From assembly GCA_949361645.1 (NCBI GenBank), contig OX442429.1, positions 3,699,147 to 3,763,146 of the forward strand: a DNA stretch of 64,000 bases, read 5' to 3'. A program made the translations under genes and the position numbers. This stretch comes from Spongilla lacustris. Lineage: Eukaryota > Porifera > Demospongiae > Spongillida > Spongillidae. A model generated the notes under the pieces. That model searched no databases. It was not told the DNA's origin and was given only the letters and a program-made list of their open reading frames with translations. Each line of letters opens with the position of its first letter. Position 1 is the stretch's first letter. Below are positions 1-10,886 of this stretch, piece after piece.

Positions 1-1539
1 GTTGTTGCTTTTCCCACTACAACCCCTGGTATAGGATCTGCTTTGTCAGTAGTGATCCACACGTCCGTCCCATCTGGGATATAGGGAAGTAGGTGCGCCC
101 TATAACGTCTGTCAAAGTTTGTCTTGTTGGAGCTTCAATTCTCGATCCTGCACTCGAAATTTCTTCAGGTAGGGCCACTCAGGGTTCATCTGATCAGGGC
201 CCTGTGGTAGGGTTGTTCGTAGCTGCCTTCCCATAAGGAGTTGTGCTGGGGACAGGTTACACCAAGGAAATGGTGTTGAGCGGTATGAGAGAATAGCCAA
301 GTATGGATCAGATGACCCCTTTAGAAGGTTCTTAACAGTTTGTACTATACATTCAGCTAGGCCATTGCTTTGAGGGAAGTGTGGACTTCTAGTAGTATGA
401 CGGAAACTGTAATCTGATGCAAATTTAGCAAACTCCATAGAAGAAAACTGCGGCCCATTGTCACTGAGGACAGTCTCAGGGATGCCATGTCTAGAGAACA
501 CAGCCTTTACCGCCTCAATAATGCTACTGCTGGTAGTTGTCCGAAGCTTAATAAATTCCGGATACCTTGAAAAATAATCAACAATAATCAAGTAGCAAAA
601 CCCATCGAGTGTAAATAGATCCATTGCAACCTTTTGCCAGGGAAAGTCTGGGAGACGTGTGGGCATCAGAGGTTCACAGTGAGGTGCGTAGTTCTTTACA
701 CACACTGAGCACTGTTCAATCAGCTCCTTTATTTGTTGTGATATGCCTGGCCACCACACAGAGTATTGTGCTCTCAATCGGCATCTTTGGAGGCCCTGGT
801 GCCCTTGGTGAAGTTTCAGAAGAGTTTCTCGTTGGAGTGATGCAGGTACCACAATACGTTTCTGAAAGAGTAGAAGACTATAATGAATGGTTGGCTCCCC
901 TTGGACTTTCCAATATGGCTTCAGTGATGGTTCAATTTTGTGTCTCTCCGGCCAACCATTTCGACAATATTCCATTATCGCTGTGCACACTGGATCTGCT
1001 AACTGAGCATCAGAGTATTGACACAACCGTTCGCGGCTGGCTGGGAGGTGATTGATGCATACCTCCATACGATGTTCAGCTTCTTCCAGTTGTATGTCGG
1101 TCTTTGCACTGGGGCCAGGTGCACGAGGAGTAGACAACAGTTTGCCTGGGACATGCTGGATGGTGTAGTCAAATCGAGCCAGTCTCAGCCGGAATCTAAG
1201 GATCCTCGGTGGTAAACTGTCAAGTTGTTTGCTTCCAAGGAGTGGCACAAAGGGCTTGTGACCGGTTTCTATTAAAAACTTGAGTCCGATAATATAGCTG
1301 GCAAACTTGTCACAGGCCCACACTGCAGCTAGTGCCTTCTTCTCGATTTGCGCATAGCGCTTCTCCGTTTCTGACATAGACCTTGATGCGTATGCAATAG
1401 GCTTCCATTCTCCCTCAACTTTTTGCAACAGAACTGCACCTAGGCCATGAGAAGAGGCATCTGCAGATAATTTGGTTGGGGTGCTTGGAGAGTATAATGC
1501 CAGAACAGTAGGCTTGCAGAGTTCTTCTTTCACCTGCAC
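1..1539 (-). pseudogene. pol: RNase H and integrase of gypsy A
   Basis: The open frame 1539-112 (475 residues) starts in RNase H (SADASSHGLGAVLL near residue 25), then a linker and integrase. The integrase zinc region (HQGHQGLQRC, WWPGIS, C-x2-C) and the DDE core are visible: AMDLF, LSDNGPQF and NGLAECIVQTVK. RNase H looks damaged: the usual TDHKP is TGHKP and the ADTLSR motif after GKLL is missing. Below 112 the integrase C-terminal part (motif TDVWITTDKADPIPGVV) continues to base 1 in another frame, so a frameshift lies near 115. The true start lies in the preceding RT frame, joined by a frameshift near 1540. Confidence 0.88.
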
Positions 1540-2618
1540 AAAGGCTGCTTCTTGAGCTTGGCCCCATTGCCATGCACGGTTCTTGCTGAGCAGTTCTCGA
1601 AGAGGCTGTGCATCTGTGCCAACTGAGGTGAGAATTTTCCCAGCTGGTTCACCATACCCAAGAATCTTCTCAGTTCAGTAATGTTGCTAGGTGAACTCAT
1701 ACTCCGTATTGCCAATGTTTTCCCTGGATCTGGCCGGATGCCATGCTGGTCTGTAAGGTGCCCCAGAAAGATCAGCTCAGCTTTGGCAAATTCACATTTC
1801 TCCATGTTCAAGGTGACACCTGCATCTTGGATTCTGTTCAGTGCTGAAGAAAGGCGAACATCATGTTCCTCCTTGTCTTTACCAGAAACTAGTACATCGT
1901 CCATTTGGTAGAGTATCCCGTTTAAACCCAAAAGGATTCGGCTCATTCGCCTTTGAAAATGTTCTGGTGCGCTGCATATCCCGAAGGGAAGTTTGTGAAA
2001 GTAATACCTCCCAAATGGGGTGATGAATGTAGTTAGAAGTTTAGATCTTTCTGTTAGTTGAATTTGCCAAAACCCCATAATGGCATCAAGTTTAATAAAG
2101 ACCTTTGCTCCAGACAGCTGTGCTAGGGTTTTGTCAACCTTCGGAAGGGGGTGTACTTCTCTAAGAACCCACCGATTTAATGGTTGGAAGTCCACACATA
2201 TTCGAATGTCTCCATTTTTCTTTGAAGCCACAACCATGCCCTCGCACCATGAAGTTGGAGCATCAACCCTTGAAATGATCCCCAACGATTCCATTCGATC
2301 TAGCTCTTGCTGGACCTTTCCACGCAGTGGTAGCGGGATGTTGCGTGCTGTAAACAGTGCATGCGGCTGTGGATCTGGCTTGAGTTGGATATCATATGGT
2401 TCTCCCAAGTTTCCCAGGCCCTGGAATAATTTTGGGTACCTTGCTACAATGTCAACCTTCTCAGTGTTCACCACTGCTTCACCGACCCTTGCCATCAACT
2501 CCAGAGACATGATGGCCGGGAATCCCAGGAGATTACTCCTTAGTCCTTTCATGACATAAATGTTCTGCTTAGTTGTTTTACCCTGATGTGTTAGTTCTCC
2601 ATCAAACTGACCTAACAC
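1530..2618 (-). pseudogene. pol: Reverse transcriptase of gypsy A
   Basis: A 362-residue open frame carries the Ty3/gypsy RT blocks: RICVDFQPLNRWV, a KLDA block, ITPFGRYYFHKLPFGI, the catalytic box as QMDD (VSGKDKEEHD follows), FLGHL and RRFLGMVNQLGKF. The FLDANSGFWQI-like block reads KLDAIMGFWQI. It overlaps the protease frame (2602-3198) and the RNase H frame (from 1539) in different phases, which is what indels in one polyprotein produce. The sister copy at 40029-42239 holds these segments in one frame. Confidence 0.9.
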
Positions 2619-3251
2619 ATTTAAAACAGAGTGTGCAGGGCCATATAGAGTTTTTGTGGGTGTCTAAAGTTTGTTTCCTCATTGCTCTGAATGCTGTCTC
2701 AGAAATGGCTGTTACTTCTGCTCCCGTGTCTACTTTGAACTCCTTGAACTGACCAGATACTCTCAACTTCACTCTCCAAGACTCATCTGTAGTTTGTGAG
2801 ATAGCGTCGATAAAGGCTGTGTCCAGACTTGACTCCTCTTGTACCTCAAATACTGTCCTGGATCGACATTGTGAACCAAAATGTCCCTTGCGGTTACATC
2901 GATAACAGATGACATCAATAGCAGGACAGGAACGCCAAGAATGCTGCTCTTTACCGCATCTCATACATTGTTTTGACTGCTTCCAGTTTCCTGTTTTGCT
3001 TGATGAATACGTTTCTTGCCCAGGTTCAAATTTTTCCCCTTCACTCCGCTGTCTCTGTTTATGCTCTGCTGGCTTGAATCTTGCCCCTTGACTCCTCAGT
3101 CCATCCAGGTTACTCTCACTCTCATGTACCCCCTTTAGTACCTGCTGACGCTCGTGTATCGCATCTTTCTGACGAATCATTATTTTTGCTTGCTCCAAAG
3201 TAAGTTCCGAGTGTAGCTGGAGCTTTTCGGATAGCGCTTTGTCACGAATTC
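2602..3251 (-). pseudogene. gag: Gag C-terminus with two zinc knuckles, then protease, of gypsy A
   Basis: Two intact CX2CX4HX4C knuckles are present (starting CMRCGKEQH and CYRCNRKGH), the nucleic-acid-binding part of Gag. About 30 residues later comes the aspartic protease active site VDTGAE. Gag and protease share one frame here, so no programmed shift is needed between them. A frameshift near 3255 cuts this frame from the gag N-terminus, and another near 2650 cuts it from RT. Confidence 0.87.
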
Positions 3252-3665
3252 CTACGACGAGCGGTCACGAATCATTTCTGCTGTCAGTGTTCCGTATGAA
3301 CATCTATCAGCCAGTTTGTACAGCTCCGTGATATATTGGTCACAGGACTCTCCTTCTGACTGATCTCTTCGATTGAATCGCACCCGCTCGAAAATGACGT
3401 TGTGTCGGACTTGAAAGTACCCGTCGAGTTTCTCAAGGACTTTACTGTAGGATTCCCTCTCGGAAGGCTTGATATTGGTTGAGAGGAGGACAGCTTCTGC
3501 CTCCTCCCCGAGGGAATATAGCAGCATGCTAACCTGTTTGGACTCTGACTGGTCATTTAGGCCCGACGCAACGCGATATTGTTGAAAACGGAGTTTCCAA
3601 CGACTCCAATCGTCAGGGTTCTTGAAGTCAAAAGCTCCCGGTGGTAGCAAATGAAATTCAGCCAT
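3252..3665 (-). pseudogene. gag: Gag N-terminal domain of gypsy A
   Basis: The ORF starts at ATG 3665 with MAEFHLLPPGAFDF and continues with a capsid-like helical domain (WKLRFQQYRVASGL, SLGEEAEAVL, ESCDQYITELYKLADRC). The same blocks appear in the gag at 36793-37627. A one-base loss near 3255 turns the following conserved RDRLVVGIRD block into a stop. The start lies 14 bases after the primer binding site, a normal spacing for a gypsy gag. Confidence 0.88.
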
Positions 3666-3678
3666 GAATTATCCGTAG

Positions 3679-3693
3679 CCACTTCTGACACCA
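3679..3693 (-). other. Primer binding site of gypsy A (tRNA-Leu type)
   Basis: On the minus strand the 15 bases TGGTGTCAGAAGTGG directly follow the LTR end. From memory they match the complement of the 3' end, with CCA, of an animal tRNA-Leu(CAA). This marks the LTR boundary and the first-strand primer. Confidence 0.8.
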
Positions 3694-3802
3694 TGTAATA
3701 GTATCGGCCAAAATCACTTTATTCCAAAGAGTGCCCCCCTCTGCATGCGCATGCTCCAACATACACAAGTATACACAACTATACATATAGGTTTATTCCA
3801 CA
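3694..3802 (-). repeat. 5' LTR of gypsy A (about 109 bp)
   Basis: The inner end is fixed by the primer binding site: on the minus strand the LTR ends ...ATTACA just before TGG, as in the 143-bp LTR of the sister element. The outer end is placed at 3802, where TGTGGAATAAAC begins and the BEN-like reading frame is interrupted. The partner LTR is outside the window, so the outer boundary is inferred. Confidence 0.6.
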
Positions 3803-4645
3803 GCTTTAGCCTCACCACTTAGTTTAAAATTGCTCTGAAGCACTGCTTCAATACTTGACAGGGCACCTTTGTTGATGGCAGATGACAGCAATGCCTTGCC
3901 GGCTGGTACAGTTGGTAATGGCCGTGGTTCTGGTAGCTCAAACTGGTTATGATTTCTCAATGTGCCAGGTGCTTGAACATTTGGATTTGCCACTGCAGCA
4001 GAAGGAATAGCATCTTGTTCTGGGAGATCCTCATGGTAGATCGATCATACATGTAGGATCGTACTCATCGTGGAGAATAGTTTGTTGTGTTGACAACGCA
4101 GTGTGTTGTTGGTTGTAGTAAAGGGATCTAGGAGATGGTTGTACTGGCTGGCTAGATGGTTGAATGGGCTGGCCGTATCTAGGAGATGGTTGAACTGGCT
4201 GGCCGTATCTAGGTGATGGTTGAACTGGCTGGCCAGATGGTTGAATGGGCTGGCCATAACTAGGAGATGGTGGTACTGACTGGCTGTAACTTGGAGATGG
4301 TGGTACTGACTGGCTGTAACTTGGAGATGGTGGTACTGACTGGCTGTAACTTGAAGATTGTGGTACTGACTGGCTGAAACTTGAAAATGGTGGTACAGAC
4401 TGGCTGTAACTTGGAGATGGTGGTACTGACTGGCTGTAACTTGGAGATGGGCGAAAGTGTAACTGCTGGCTTGGTGATAGAACGTGTAACTGCTGGCTGG
4501 GTGGTAGAACTGATAACTGCCGATTGTAGCCGTATCCAAATGTTATTTCAAACGCCGTTGAGACCGCTATGACCGTAATTAGAATGCTGCAGTTTATAAA
4601 CGTGCACGCCCCGTGCACTACCATGACCATGCGGTTGCACGGCAC
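3803..4645 (-). pseudogene. BEN-like gene, copy 1, split by gypsy A
   Basis: A minus-strand frame starts at 4645, runs through a proline-rich repeat region to 4031, and continues after a phase change (frameshift or unseen intron) to 3803. The segment RPLPTVPAGKALLSSAINKG resembles RPRCIPIQGVNHLPSSVINK of the gene ending at 44373, which suggests the same family. The gypsy A LTR starts inside the next conserved block, so the C-terminal domain should lie left of the window. A Tc1-like terminus sits about 40 bp upstream of the start. Function is unknown; a DNA-binding role is inferred from the paralogue. Confidence 0.55.
4130..4500 (-). repeat. Coding 30-bp minisatellite in BEN-like copy 1
   Basis: About ten degenerate 30-bp units encode the decapeptide PSPSYSQSVP and variants (SGQPVQPSPRYGQ). 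The unit length is a multiple of three, so the frame survives copy-number change. The parallel gene near 36.5/43.2 kb has a different, 27-bp coding repeat. Confidence 0.8.
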
Positions 4646-4654
4646 GGTACGGCA

Positions 4655-4687
4655 ACGTTACGGAAACGTTTTTTTTGACCGCTACTG
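4655..4687 (-). repeat. Tc1-like terminal inverted repeat, one end only
   Basis: Reading inward on the minus strand from a TA at 4688-4689, the end begins CAGTAGCGGTCAAAAAAAA and continues with a CCGTAACG word. This resembles the end at 24753 (CAGAAGCGGTCATAAAA) and, more loosely, the TIR at 35523. The partner end is not in the window. Confidence 0.5.
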
Positions 4688-4988
4688 TAGGTGGGGGGCT
4701 AAGGAGGGTGCATAGTAAACTAATGACATCATTATAAGGATTTCATATCTTTAACAGCCCCTGTTAGTCACAACTTTACCAAACAGATATTAAGGCTTAA
4801 TGTCTAATCTGCTGGGTATGCTCTGCGATGCAGGCGTGTACATGATGGATACGCGACGTCTTTTAAGGGTGCTACTATTTTTCGATCGAGCTACATGTAT
4901 TACCAGGGATCAAGGAAAAACATCACTTGAATGCTGAAACATAGGGATGCAAAAAGAACTTGTCTTTGCTTTGCGTATCCACGATGTA

Positions 4989-5278
4989 CAGTGCCGTCCA
5001 CCCACTAGTTCACACTCGCGCGCGCTCGTCACGCGAATGACTCGCACGTAACTCGATCGAGTGCAATAATGACTCGCGCGCCTTAACTCAAAGCAAAACA
5101 ACTGGAACGAAAGCATTTACTATAATTAGCTTGAAACTAACGTAATCATCTGTAGCAATGCCGTAAATCAATATTTGAGTGACGCTCACAACAGCGTTCG
5201 TATCGAGGGCTAATTGCACTCGCGCGCAACACGCAATACAATCACGCGCGAGTGTGAACTTGTGGGTGGACGGGACTG
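4989..5278. mobile_element. TA-flanked MITE, copy 1 (CAGTGCCGTCCACCCAC family)
   Basis: A 290-bp unit is bounded by inverted ends CAGTGCCGTCCACCCAC (left) and the complement of GTGGGTGGACGGGACTG (right), with TA on both sides (4987-4988, 5279-5280). The interior is rich in CGCG, ACTCGCGCG and CTCGATCGAG words. The same ends bound 30391-30914. No coding potential; the Tc1/mariner-type TA target suggests how it moved. Confidence 0.85.
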
Positions 5279-5280
5279 TA

Positions 5281-6277
5281 TGGTCAGCCACTAACCCGGG
5301 ATCAAGCAAAGAACTTCACTACAATGCTGAAACGGTGGAACTCACAGGGCAATAAGTGTGTCATCAATCATGGGCCAGAATAATATATACATGTACGTCT
5401 GCGTTGTAGCTGCGTCTAAGAAGAATGTTAAGCAGTGTCACAAATCTATTTATTTCTGGGTGGATGGATTCACATACTAGCTCTGCATTGCAAAACGTGG
5501 TTCCGTTCCATACTGATTCTGCAGCCCATGCTTCCTTGATCAATCTTGGACTTTGATGAAAACCATGTAACTAATGAGGAAAGAGTCCACATCTTCATCT
5601 TGAGGGCATCATGAATTCGTCGTCTTTCACCGTTTGACTAAGCAGCTGTCGTAACATGCAATAAGTAATTAGCTAAGGTTTAGGTGAGGAGCATTCAATG
5701 GTTAGGACGAGCAACTAATTCTTGATTCTGCTTCTAGTGTACCCGCATTGACTACGTTTCTGGGGGCCTCTGCCCCCTTCTTTACCACGGTTTCATGGCG
5801 TAGGGCCCGACGACCATATAGCTAGCTACCCAACAACTGTCCTCACACTTGTGTATGTGTGTGTTTACTCTAGTACCCATCCAAATGGTACTCCCCTCCC
5901 ACTTCAAATTATGTTCTTTCTGATTTTTAATGTGCCCACCTTGGCTAGCAATCCCAGTTCTACCAATGAGCCTCTTCGTATGGAAACTTTACACACTTCA
6001 CAATTGTTGCATACTGACTGGCACCCCAGACCAGCGATATGATGCAGTATTCAGCGCTAGTCCCGATGTTTATACCCTTGCTCAAGCATACAAAATCTCA
6101 TGTCCTTGCACCCAATGGACTAGTCTCACAAGCCAGACATACGAAGGACACTTCGTTAAACGTGCCTGGACCTATGAAGGACTTAGGATGAGGAAAACAT
6201 TGTCACCCCTCATGGCCATTCCTTATATCCCACAAATAGTAAGTTCTTTCACATCTTGACTAAGCCGTTTCAAGCTC
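5281..6277. other. No recognisable gene
   Basis: Mixed-composition sequence with one anonymous open frame (5930-6259, plus, 109 codons) that I cannot relate to any family. No TIR, LTR or tandem repeat stands out. Confidence 0.5.
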
Positions 6278-6729
6278 CTTAACCCCTATTCACCTGATGT
6301 CCCTTATGAAGGACAGATGACTTGCTTAAGGGCAATTTTTGAAGCCCTTTTTATATGTGACCTCAATAAACGTTGTACTAAGAATGGGGGAAACAGGCAG
6401 CTCTCGAGTTACTCTAGCTGGTGATGCATCTTTTATAAAGGTTAACGGAAAAGACTAGGAGGTAGGTCAAAGCATACATTAATCCGTTCATTAATTCCTT
6501 TATTTTAGAGACATGCACACCTCTTGCACGCATGCTTTGACCTACCTCCCAATCTTTTCCGTTAACCTTTATAAAAGACGCACCGCCAGCGAGAGTAACT
6601 CGAGAGCTGCCTGTTTCCACAATTTTTAGTTCAAAGTTTGTTGAGGTCACGTATAAAAAGGGCTCCAAAAATTGCCCTTAAGCAAGACATTTGTCCTTCG
6701 TACGGGACATCAGGTGAATATGGGTTAAG
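6278..6729. repeat. Inverted repeat, two 200-bp arms around a 52-bp spacer
   Basis: Arm 6278-6477 (starting CTTAACCC) is the reverse complement of 6530-6729 (ending GGGTTAAG) with scattered mismatches. Shared blocks include TTTATAAAGGTTAACGGAAAAGA and its complement. I saw no flanking duplication, so this may be a local inverted duplication rather than a transposon. Anonymous minus-strand frames (6414-6668, 6631-6855) overlap it. Confidence 0.8.
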
Positions 6730-7304
6730 CTCACCATGCTTGCTAATCTCGTTTCCAATAGAAGCAAAAGCTGAGCAAATGTCAAAAGGGGAGGAGCATT
6801 TGTATTTTTTAAACACATGCTTTTCAACCAGTTTGTTCATAGCGCCTGTTCCCATTTGTCTTCAATACATTGCATTCCTCCACGTCGTCATTTCTGCCAC
6901 ATGTATACTAAGTCTTGATATTATCTGGGAATCTTGAAACCTTTCCACTTCAGGTTGGTTGGTCAGAGTTATTTCCATGGTCTGCCATAAAGCCTTCTTA
7001 ATGGTTTGTTGCAGTATAGCAAAGAGCTCCTGCCATTGTATGGACCACTGTGACAGTTTAAGGTGGAGAGACCTTGATTAGGAACCATCAAAGTATGCAC
7101 TATAACCAAGGCTGCCCGAGATGTCCGTGAAGATTAAGGTGGGGCTTTTTTGTCCAGGAGGGGTAAAGCAACACGTGGCCACACCCTTTCACTACGGGAT
7201 GGAAGCATTCACACATGGCCAGGTCATCTCTTATATTGGCTGTGACTCATCCTTTTATTTTGGCTGTGATTCTGAAGGGATGGTTTGGGGTTAAAACCTA
7301 ATGT
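6730..7304. other. No recognisable gene
   Basis: Nothing recognisable apart from an anonymous minus-strand frame ending near 6855. A short GTGACTCATCC/TTTTATTTTGGCTGTGA duplication occurs near 7230-7275. Confidence 0.4.
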
Positions 7305-7929
7305 TCAGCTGGAACAACTTTTGCAGCAAAGAAGAGCTTGCCAAAGCAGTCCACACTTAGTGGCTTTTGCATGCCTGAGCCAACTGTGAACAGAGTAGAA
7401 AATGTGTCGATTATCACCTGACAGTGCATCACCAGAGAACTCATCGTATAAATCATTCATAGCATGAGTAGCACTTTCAACACCAGATTTCAATCCTGTA
7501 GCCTTGAGGACATCTAAAACCGTTTTTCCTGATAGGCTCCAGTACCTGACCAGCACTTCTACCTGTGATCCAACGGGTGGCATCTTTGACTTTACCCCAA
7601 AGCATGAGTCGTGAGAATACCTGTATGGGGTGAGCATCATCGATCTTTTGTTTTGACCATCTGGTTAGATGGCCAGCACAATGTTCCAGTTCAGACGCTA
7701 GTGCGTCGTAGTGTTCTGATTTCCATAATTCCATACACTTTGCAACAAGGCACCGAATGTCAGAGGACTTCCTTACCATATAATCTCTGCCCAACAGCAT
7801 TGCGGTGAGGCACATGAGTCTTTCTGAAACACTTTTACCTTCAGCTAACAAACCTAATTCACCAGTCAATAACTGAACGAATTCATGACCAACTACCTCA
7901 TCAGGTATGGAATACTGCACACTAGACAT
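7305..7929 (-). pseudogene. Remnant of a reverse-transcriptase retroelement, region upstream of RT
   Basis: Two overlapping minus-strand frames (7929-7477 and 7640-7305) read as one protein with a shift. Blocks such as LLGRDYMVRKSSDIRCLV, VFSRLMLWGKVKDATRWIT and GKTVLDVLKATGLKSGVESATHAM resemble, from memory, the region that precedes and enters the RT domain in retroelement proteins common in sponges and corals. No catalytic RT box is visible, so the fragment is truncated. The family assignment is tentative. Confidence 0.45.
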
Positions 7930-9520
7930 GCTTACAGCACGCTTCCTATACCTATTGATTCATACAGCATGTGCGCGTATTTACGATACGCGCTGATATA
8001 GATAATCAATTATTGATTACCCCCCCCGTCCAATACATGTAGTTGAATAATTATATGCAATTGTAGGCACTGTGGAAATGTTTTTAAAATGTTCAAAGGA
8101 TTATAATACTATTATCGTTAGAAAGAGCAAAAAAAAAACATGTGTTTAACAGTATTTCATGTGTCACCGTAGCGTTTGTAACACCGGAGATATTTAGCGC
8201 CAAAGTCAACTTTTTTATTGCAACAAAAACTGACGGTTGAGAAACAATAAAGCATAATGTTGCCATTCTGTAATATATTAATTCCAAACATTGCATATAA
8301 GTTATTCTGATTTAGGTAAGACTTTTAAAAGGCTTATCACTAAAATGCATCACATGTATATTTTCAAATTGTAAACAAAAGAACTGACTAGCAATATCAT
8401 TTTCATTGGCCACAAACTCTAAGTCAGCAATTTAATATCCAATATTGAATTGTTAGTTTTGTAAGTTGTATGAATTATCTATAAAATATGCCCATTGTAT
8501 AGTACATTGGTGAAATTTACATTCACCTTGCAGAGAAGTTAACGGTTTCATGCCGAATACGCTGATCAGCGTAAAATTTTTATATACGGTTCGTGCCGAT
8601 TACGCGGAACAGCGTACCAGCTGCCCCCCCTCTGTTCAACAGTTTTGTTTTGCGACTCGTAGGACGTTGATTGGAAACTTAGCTGACTGGAAATACTCAA
8701 CATTCGTCTGGCTATCTAAAACTACGATGGTCAACTACAGGTACCGTTCGATAATTAGTTTCTAATTAGTTTCAAGACACGCCCTATTTCTAAGTGTGCC
8801 CACCGTTAAAGCTGCTGTACTTGTTATGGACTACGAAGCGTCTAAAGCTTAGCCGAAACCTCATACACTATGAAGGCTATCTACTATTACTTATAACTGG
8901 TTAATACCTGAATAAGAAGCGTCAAAAAAGCTAAACAACTACTCTTTCACGTACCTATCTTTCAACCCGCACGGACGGCTTGTTTTCTATAGTATGAAAC
9001 CACTTCATGGACACAGAATCGTAGCGCTACAATTCCTTTCCAAGAATATGTGAAGAACATTACAAAAGGACGCTCCGTTCAAAAGTTATTTGCTCGTATA
9101 TCACTCCATTTCAAACAAACTTTGTAATGAAATTAGTTACCGGCACGAGGCGTATAATTATTAATTGGATTGTAGGCATGAAACTGTTAAATTAGTAAAT
9201 ACTCTGAAAATGAAGGCTGCTGCTCCTGTGGAATTAAATATGTTTTTGCAAGATGAATAGTCATCTTATGAGGCTATATAAGCATACATGCAGCTGTAAC
9301 TGTACTATAGATACGCTATACAAAAACATAGTAGAACATATTTTTAATAGTGGTATGTACATGTATAAAGGCCCTCCCCGGGCTGACTACTGAACTCATA
9401 CGTGCAGCCATGGCTGTTCTATGGTTGACGTTCACATTGTTGATCAATGGTTCTTTGCGATAAAACATGTTGTCGACAACCAGGACAGAGAATTTGCATT
9501 AATTCCTTACTTAGCAAGTG
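7930..9520. other. AT-rich intergenic stretch, no gene seen
   Basis: Low-GC sequence with short frames only. A doubled word pair GCCGAATACGCTGATCAGCG / GCCGATTACGCGGAACAGCG lies at about 8552-8615. I see no element ends, splice-linked frames or tandem array. Confidence 0.5.
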
Positions 9521-9629
9521 TGCTAGCAGCTAGGTGATGCTCCCCTGCACATGCACCCTGTTGACTGCATGCCGTAATAGGGGGTTAGGCAGAGCACCCC
9601 GTGAGACCACATGCCCTAGTGGCTAGAGA

Positions 9630-9810
9630 CAGCTAAGGGAGGCAAGAGCAGACCACCATACCCTAGGCTAGCAGATTTAGCCATTGTAGGGTGAATGGAG
9701 GTGCCAGCCATATGCGTAGCCTTAGGTAGGGCGCAGACCGCCATGCCCTAGGTTGCCTGAACCATTGTGGGGCGAATGGGGTGCTGGCCATTGTACCGTA
9801 GAGCCAGCAT
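9630..9810. repeat. Degenerate direct duplication of about 80 bp
   Basis: Two adjacent stretches share an ordered set of words: GCAGACCACCATACCCTAGG...CCATTGTAGGGTGAATGG and GCAGACCGCCATGCCCTAGG...CCATTGTGGGGCGAATGG. The area 9520-10130 lies downstream (minus sense) of the gag-like ORF. No RT motif is visible in it. Confidence 0.55.
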
Positions 9811-10132
9811 CGGTTGTTGCCTCAGCTGTGTGACCCCACCTCAGGGTGTTAGCCCCAGGGTTAGGGTAGCCATGTGTTGAGCAGTGGCCCCCCAGGGGAC
9901 AGCCCAAAGTTAACCCCCCATAAAGGCAATACTATCCCCGGTTTGGTGCCCATGGGGTGTGCTAGTACAAAACAAAACAAGATTACAAACACAACAAAGC
10001 ATAAGTGGAAAAGAGTTAGGTGGCCTTGGGAATCTGTGCTGTGATGGAGGGGTGGTTTGGACTGTGGGTGGAGATGCTGGCTAACTCACGCTCAAAGCTA
10101 GAGCAGCATAGAGGTGTGCCGATGTTGCAATC

Positions 10133-10817
10133 TCAACCGGGGGCGGAAGACCCTCGAGTGCAGGACTTGGCTGAGTGGTCTCCTCCACAGCCGTCAACCC
10201 AACATTTGTGTGCGAAGGAGCAAAGTGGTCCCTTGGTGCACTTGTCGAAATTGAAGTTTCGGCAGATCTCCTGCCCAGTGGTGGTATGGGTGCATCTACA
10301 GGTTGGTGGAGTAGAAGACGAACCAGTGAGTCCTGTGCCGGTCTGATCTGGCTGGTATTTGGCAGAGCGAAAGGGCTGCCTGGTTGCACACCACACTAAG
10401 ATGTCCTCCTTGAGGTGGTCCCAGGCAGTCAGCTTCGACTTGTCTCTGGCTGCTGCCTGTCTAAACAGAGAGTCGTACTTGAGACAGGCTGCTACTGGGT
10501 ATGCTAAAAAGAGATGGCACATTATGGCTTGGTACTTAACCAGTTGGAGAGCCTCCCGGGGGTGGGACTGGACGCGCACCGCCAGGAATATATTCCAAGC
10601 CTCTAGCCATGAAGCCAGGTCGTGCACTTGCCTCCTAGTGGGGCGTTGCTTCTTGCTACTAGTACCTTGCCTCTCGCGCCCGCCAAACATTTAGTCGTCA
10701 TGCGCGGGTAGTAATTTATCAAATTTGATAAACTTACCCTGCTTGATGCGACGGACCAAATGCTTGGGAGGAGTAGCAGTACACGAGACGAAGGGAGAGT
10801 CTGCCAGAGGGCCAAGA

Positions 10818-10886
<69 letters not shown>

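Larger units (their letters stand above)
1..3802 (-). mobile_element. Ty3/gypsy (mag-type) LTR retrotransposon A, 3' end off the window
   Basis: In minus-strand order the sequence shows an LTR (3802-3694), a primer binding site, gag with two CCHC knuckles, protease, reverse transcriptase, RNase H and integrase. The protein is close to that of the intact-ended element at 36629-43176, so both belong to one lineage; the RNase H/integrase linker style (PPRILRFRLRL, HVPGKLL) is that of mag-like elements. At least three frameshifts break gag-pol, so this copy is dead. The integrase tail reaches base 1; the 3' LTR must lie outside. It sits inside a BEN-like gene that continues at 3803. Confidence 0.9.

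Noticed and set aside
3679..3693. Possible tRNA gene fragment
   Set aside because: Only the tRNA 3' end is matched, exactly at an LTR edge, as expected for a primer binding site.
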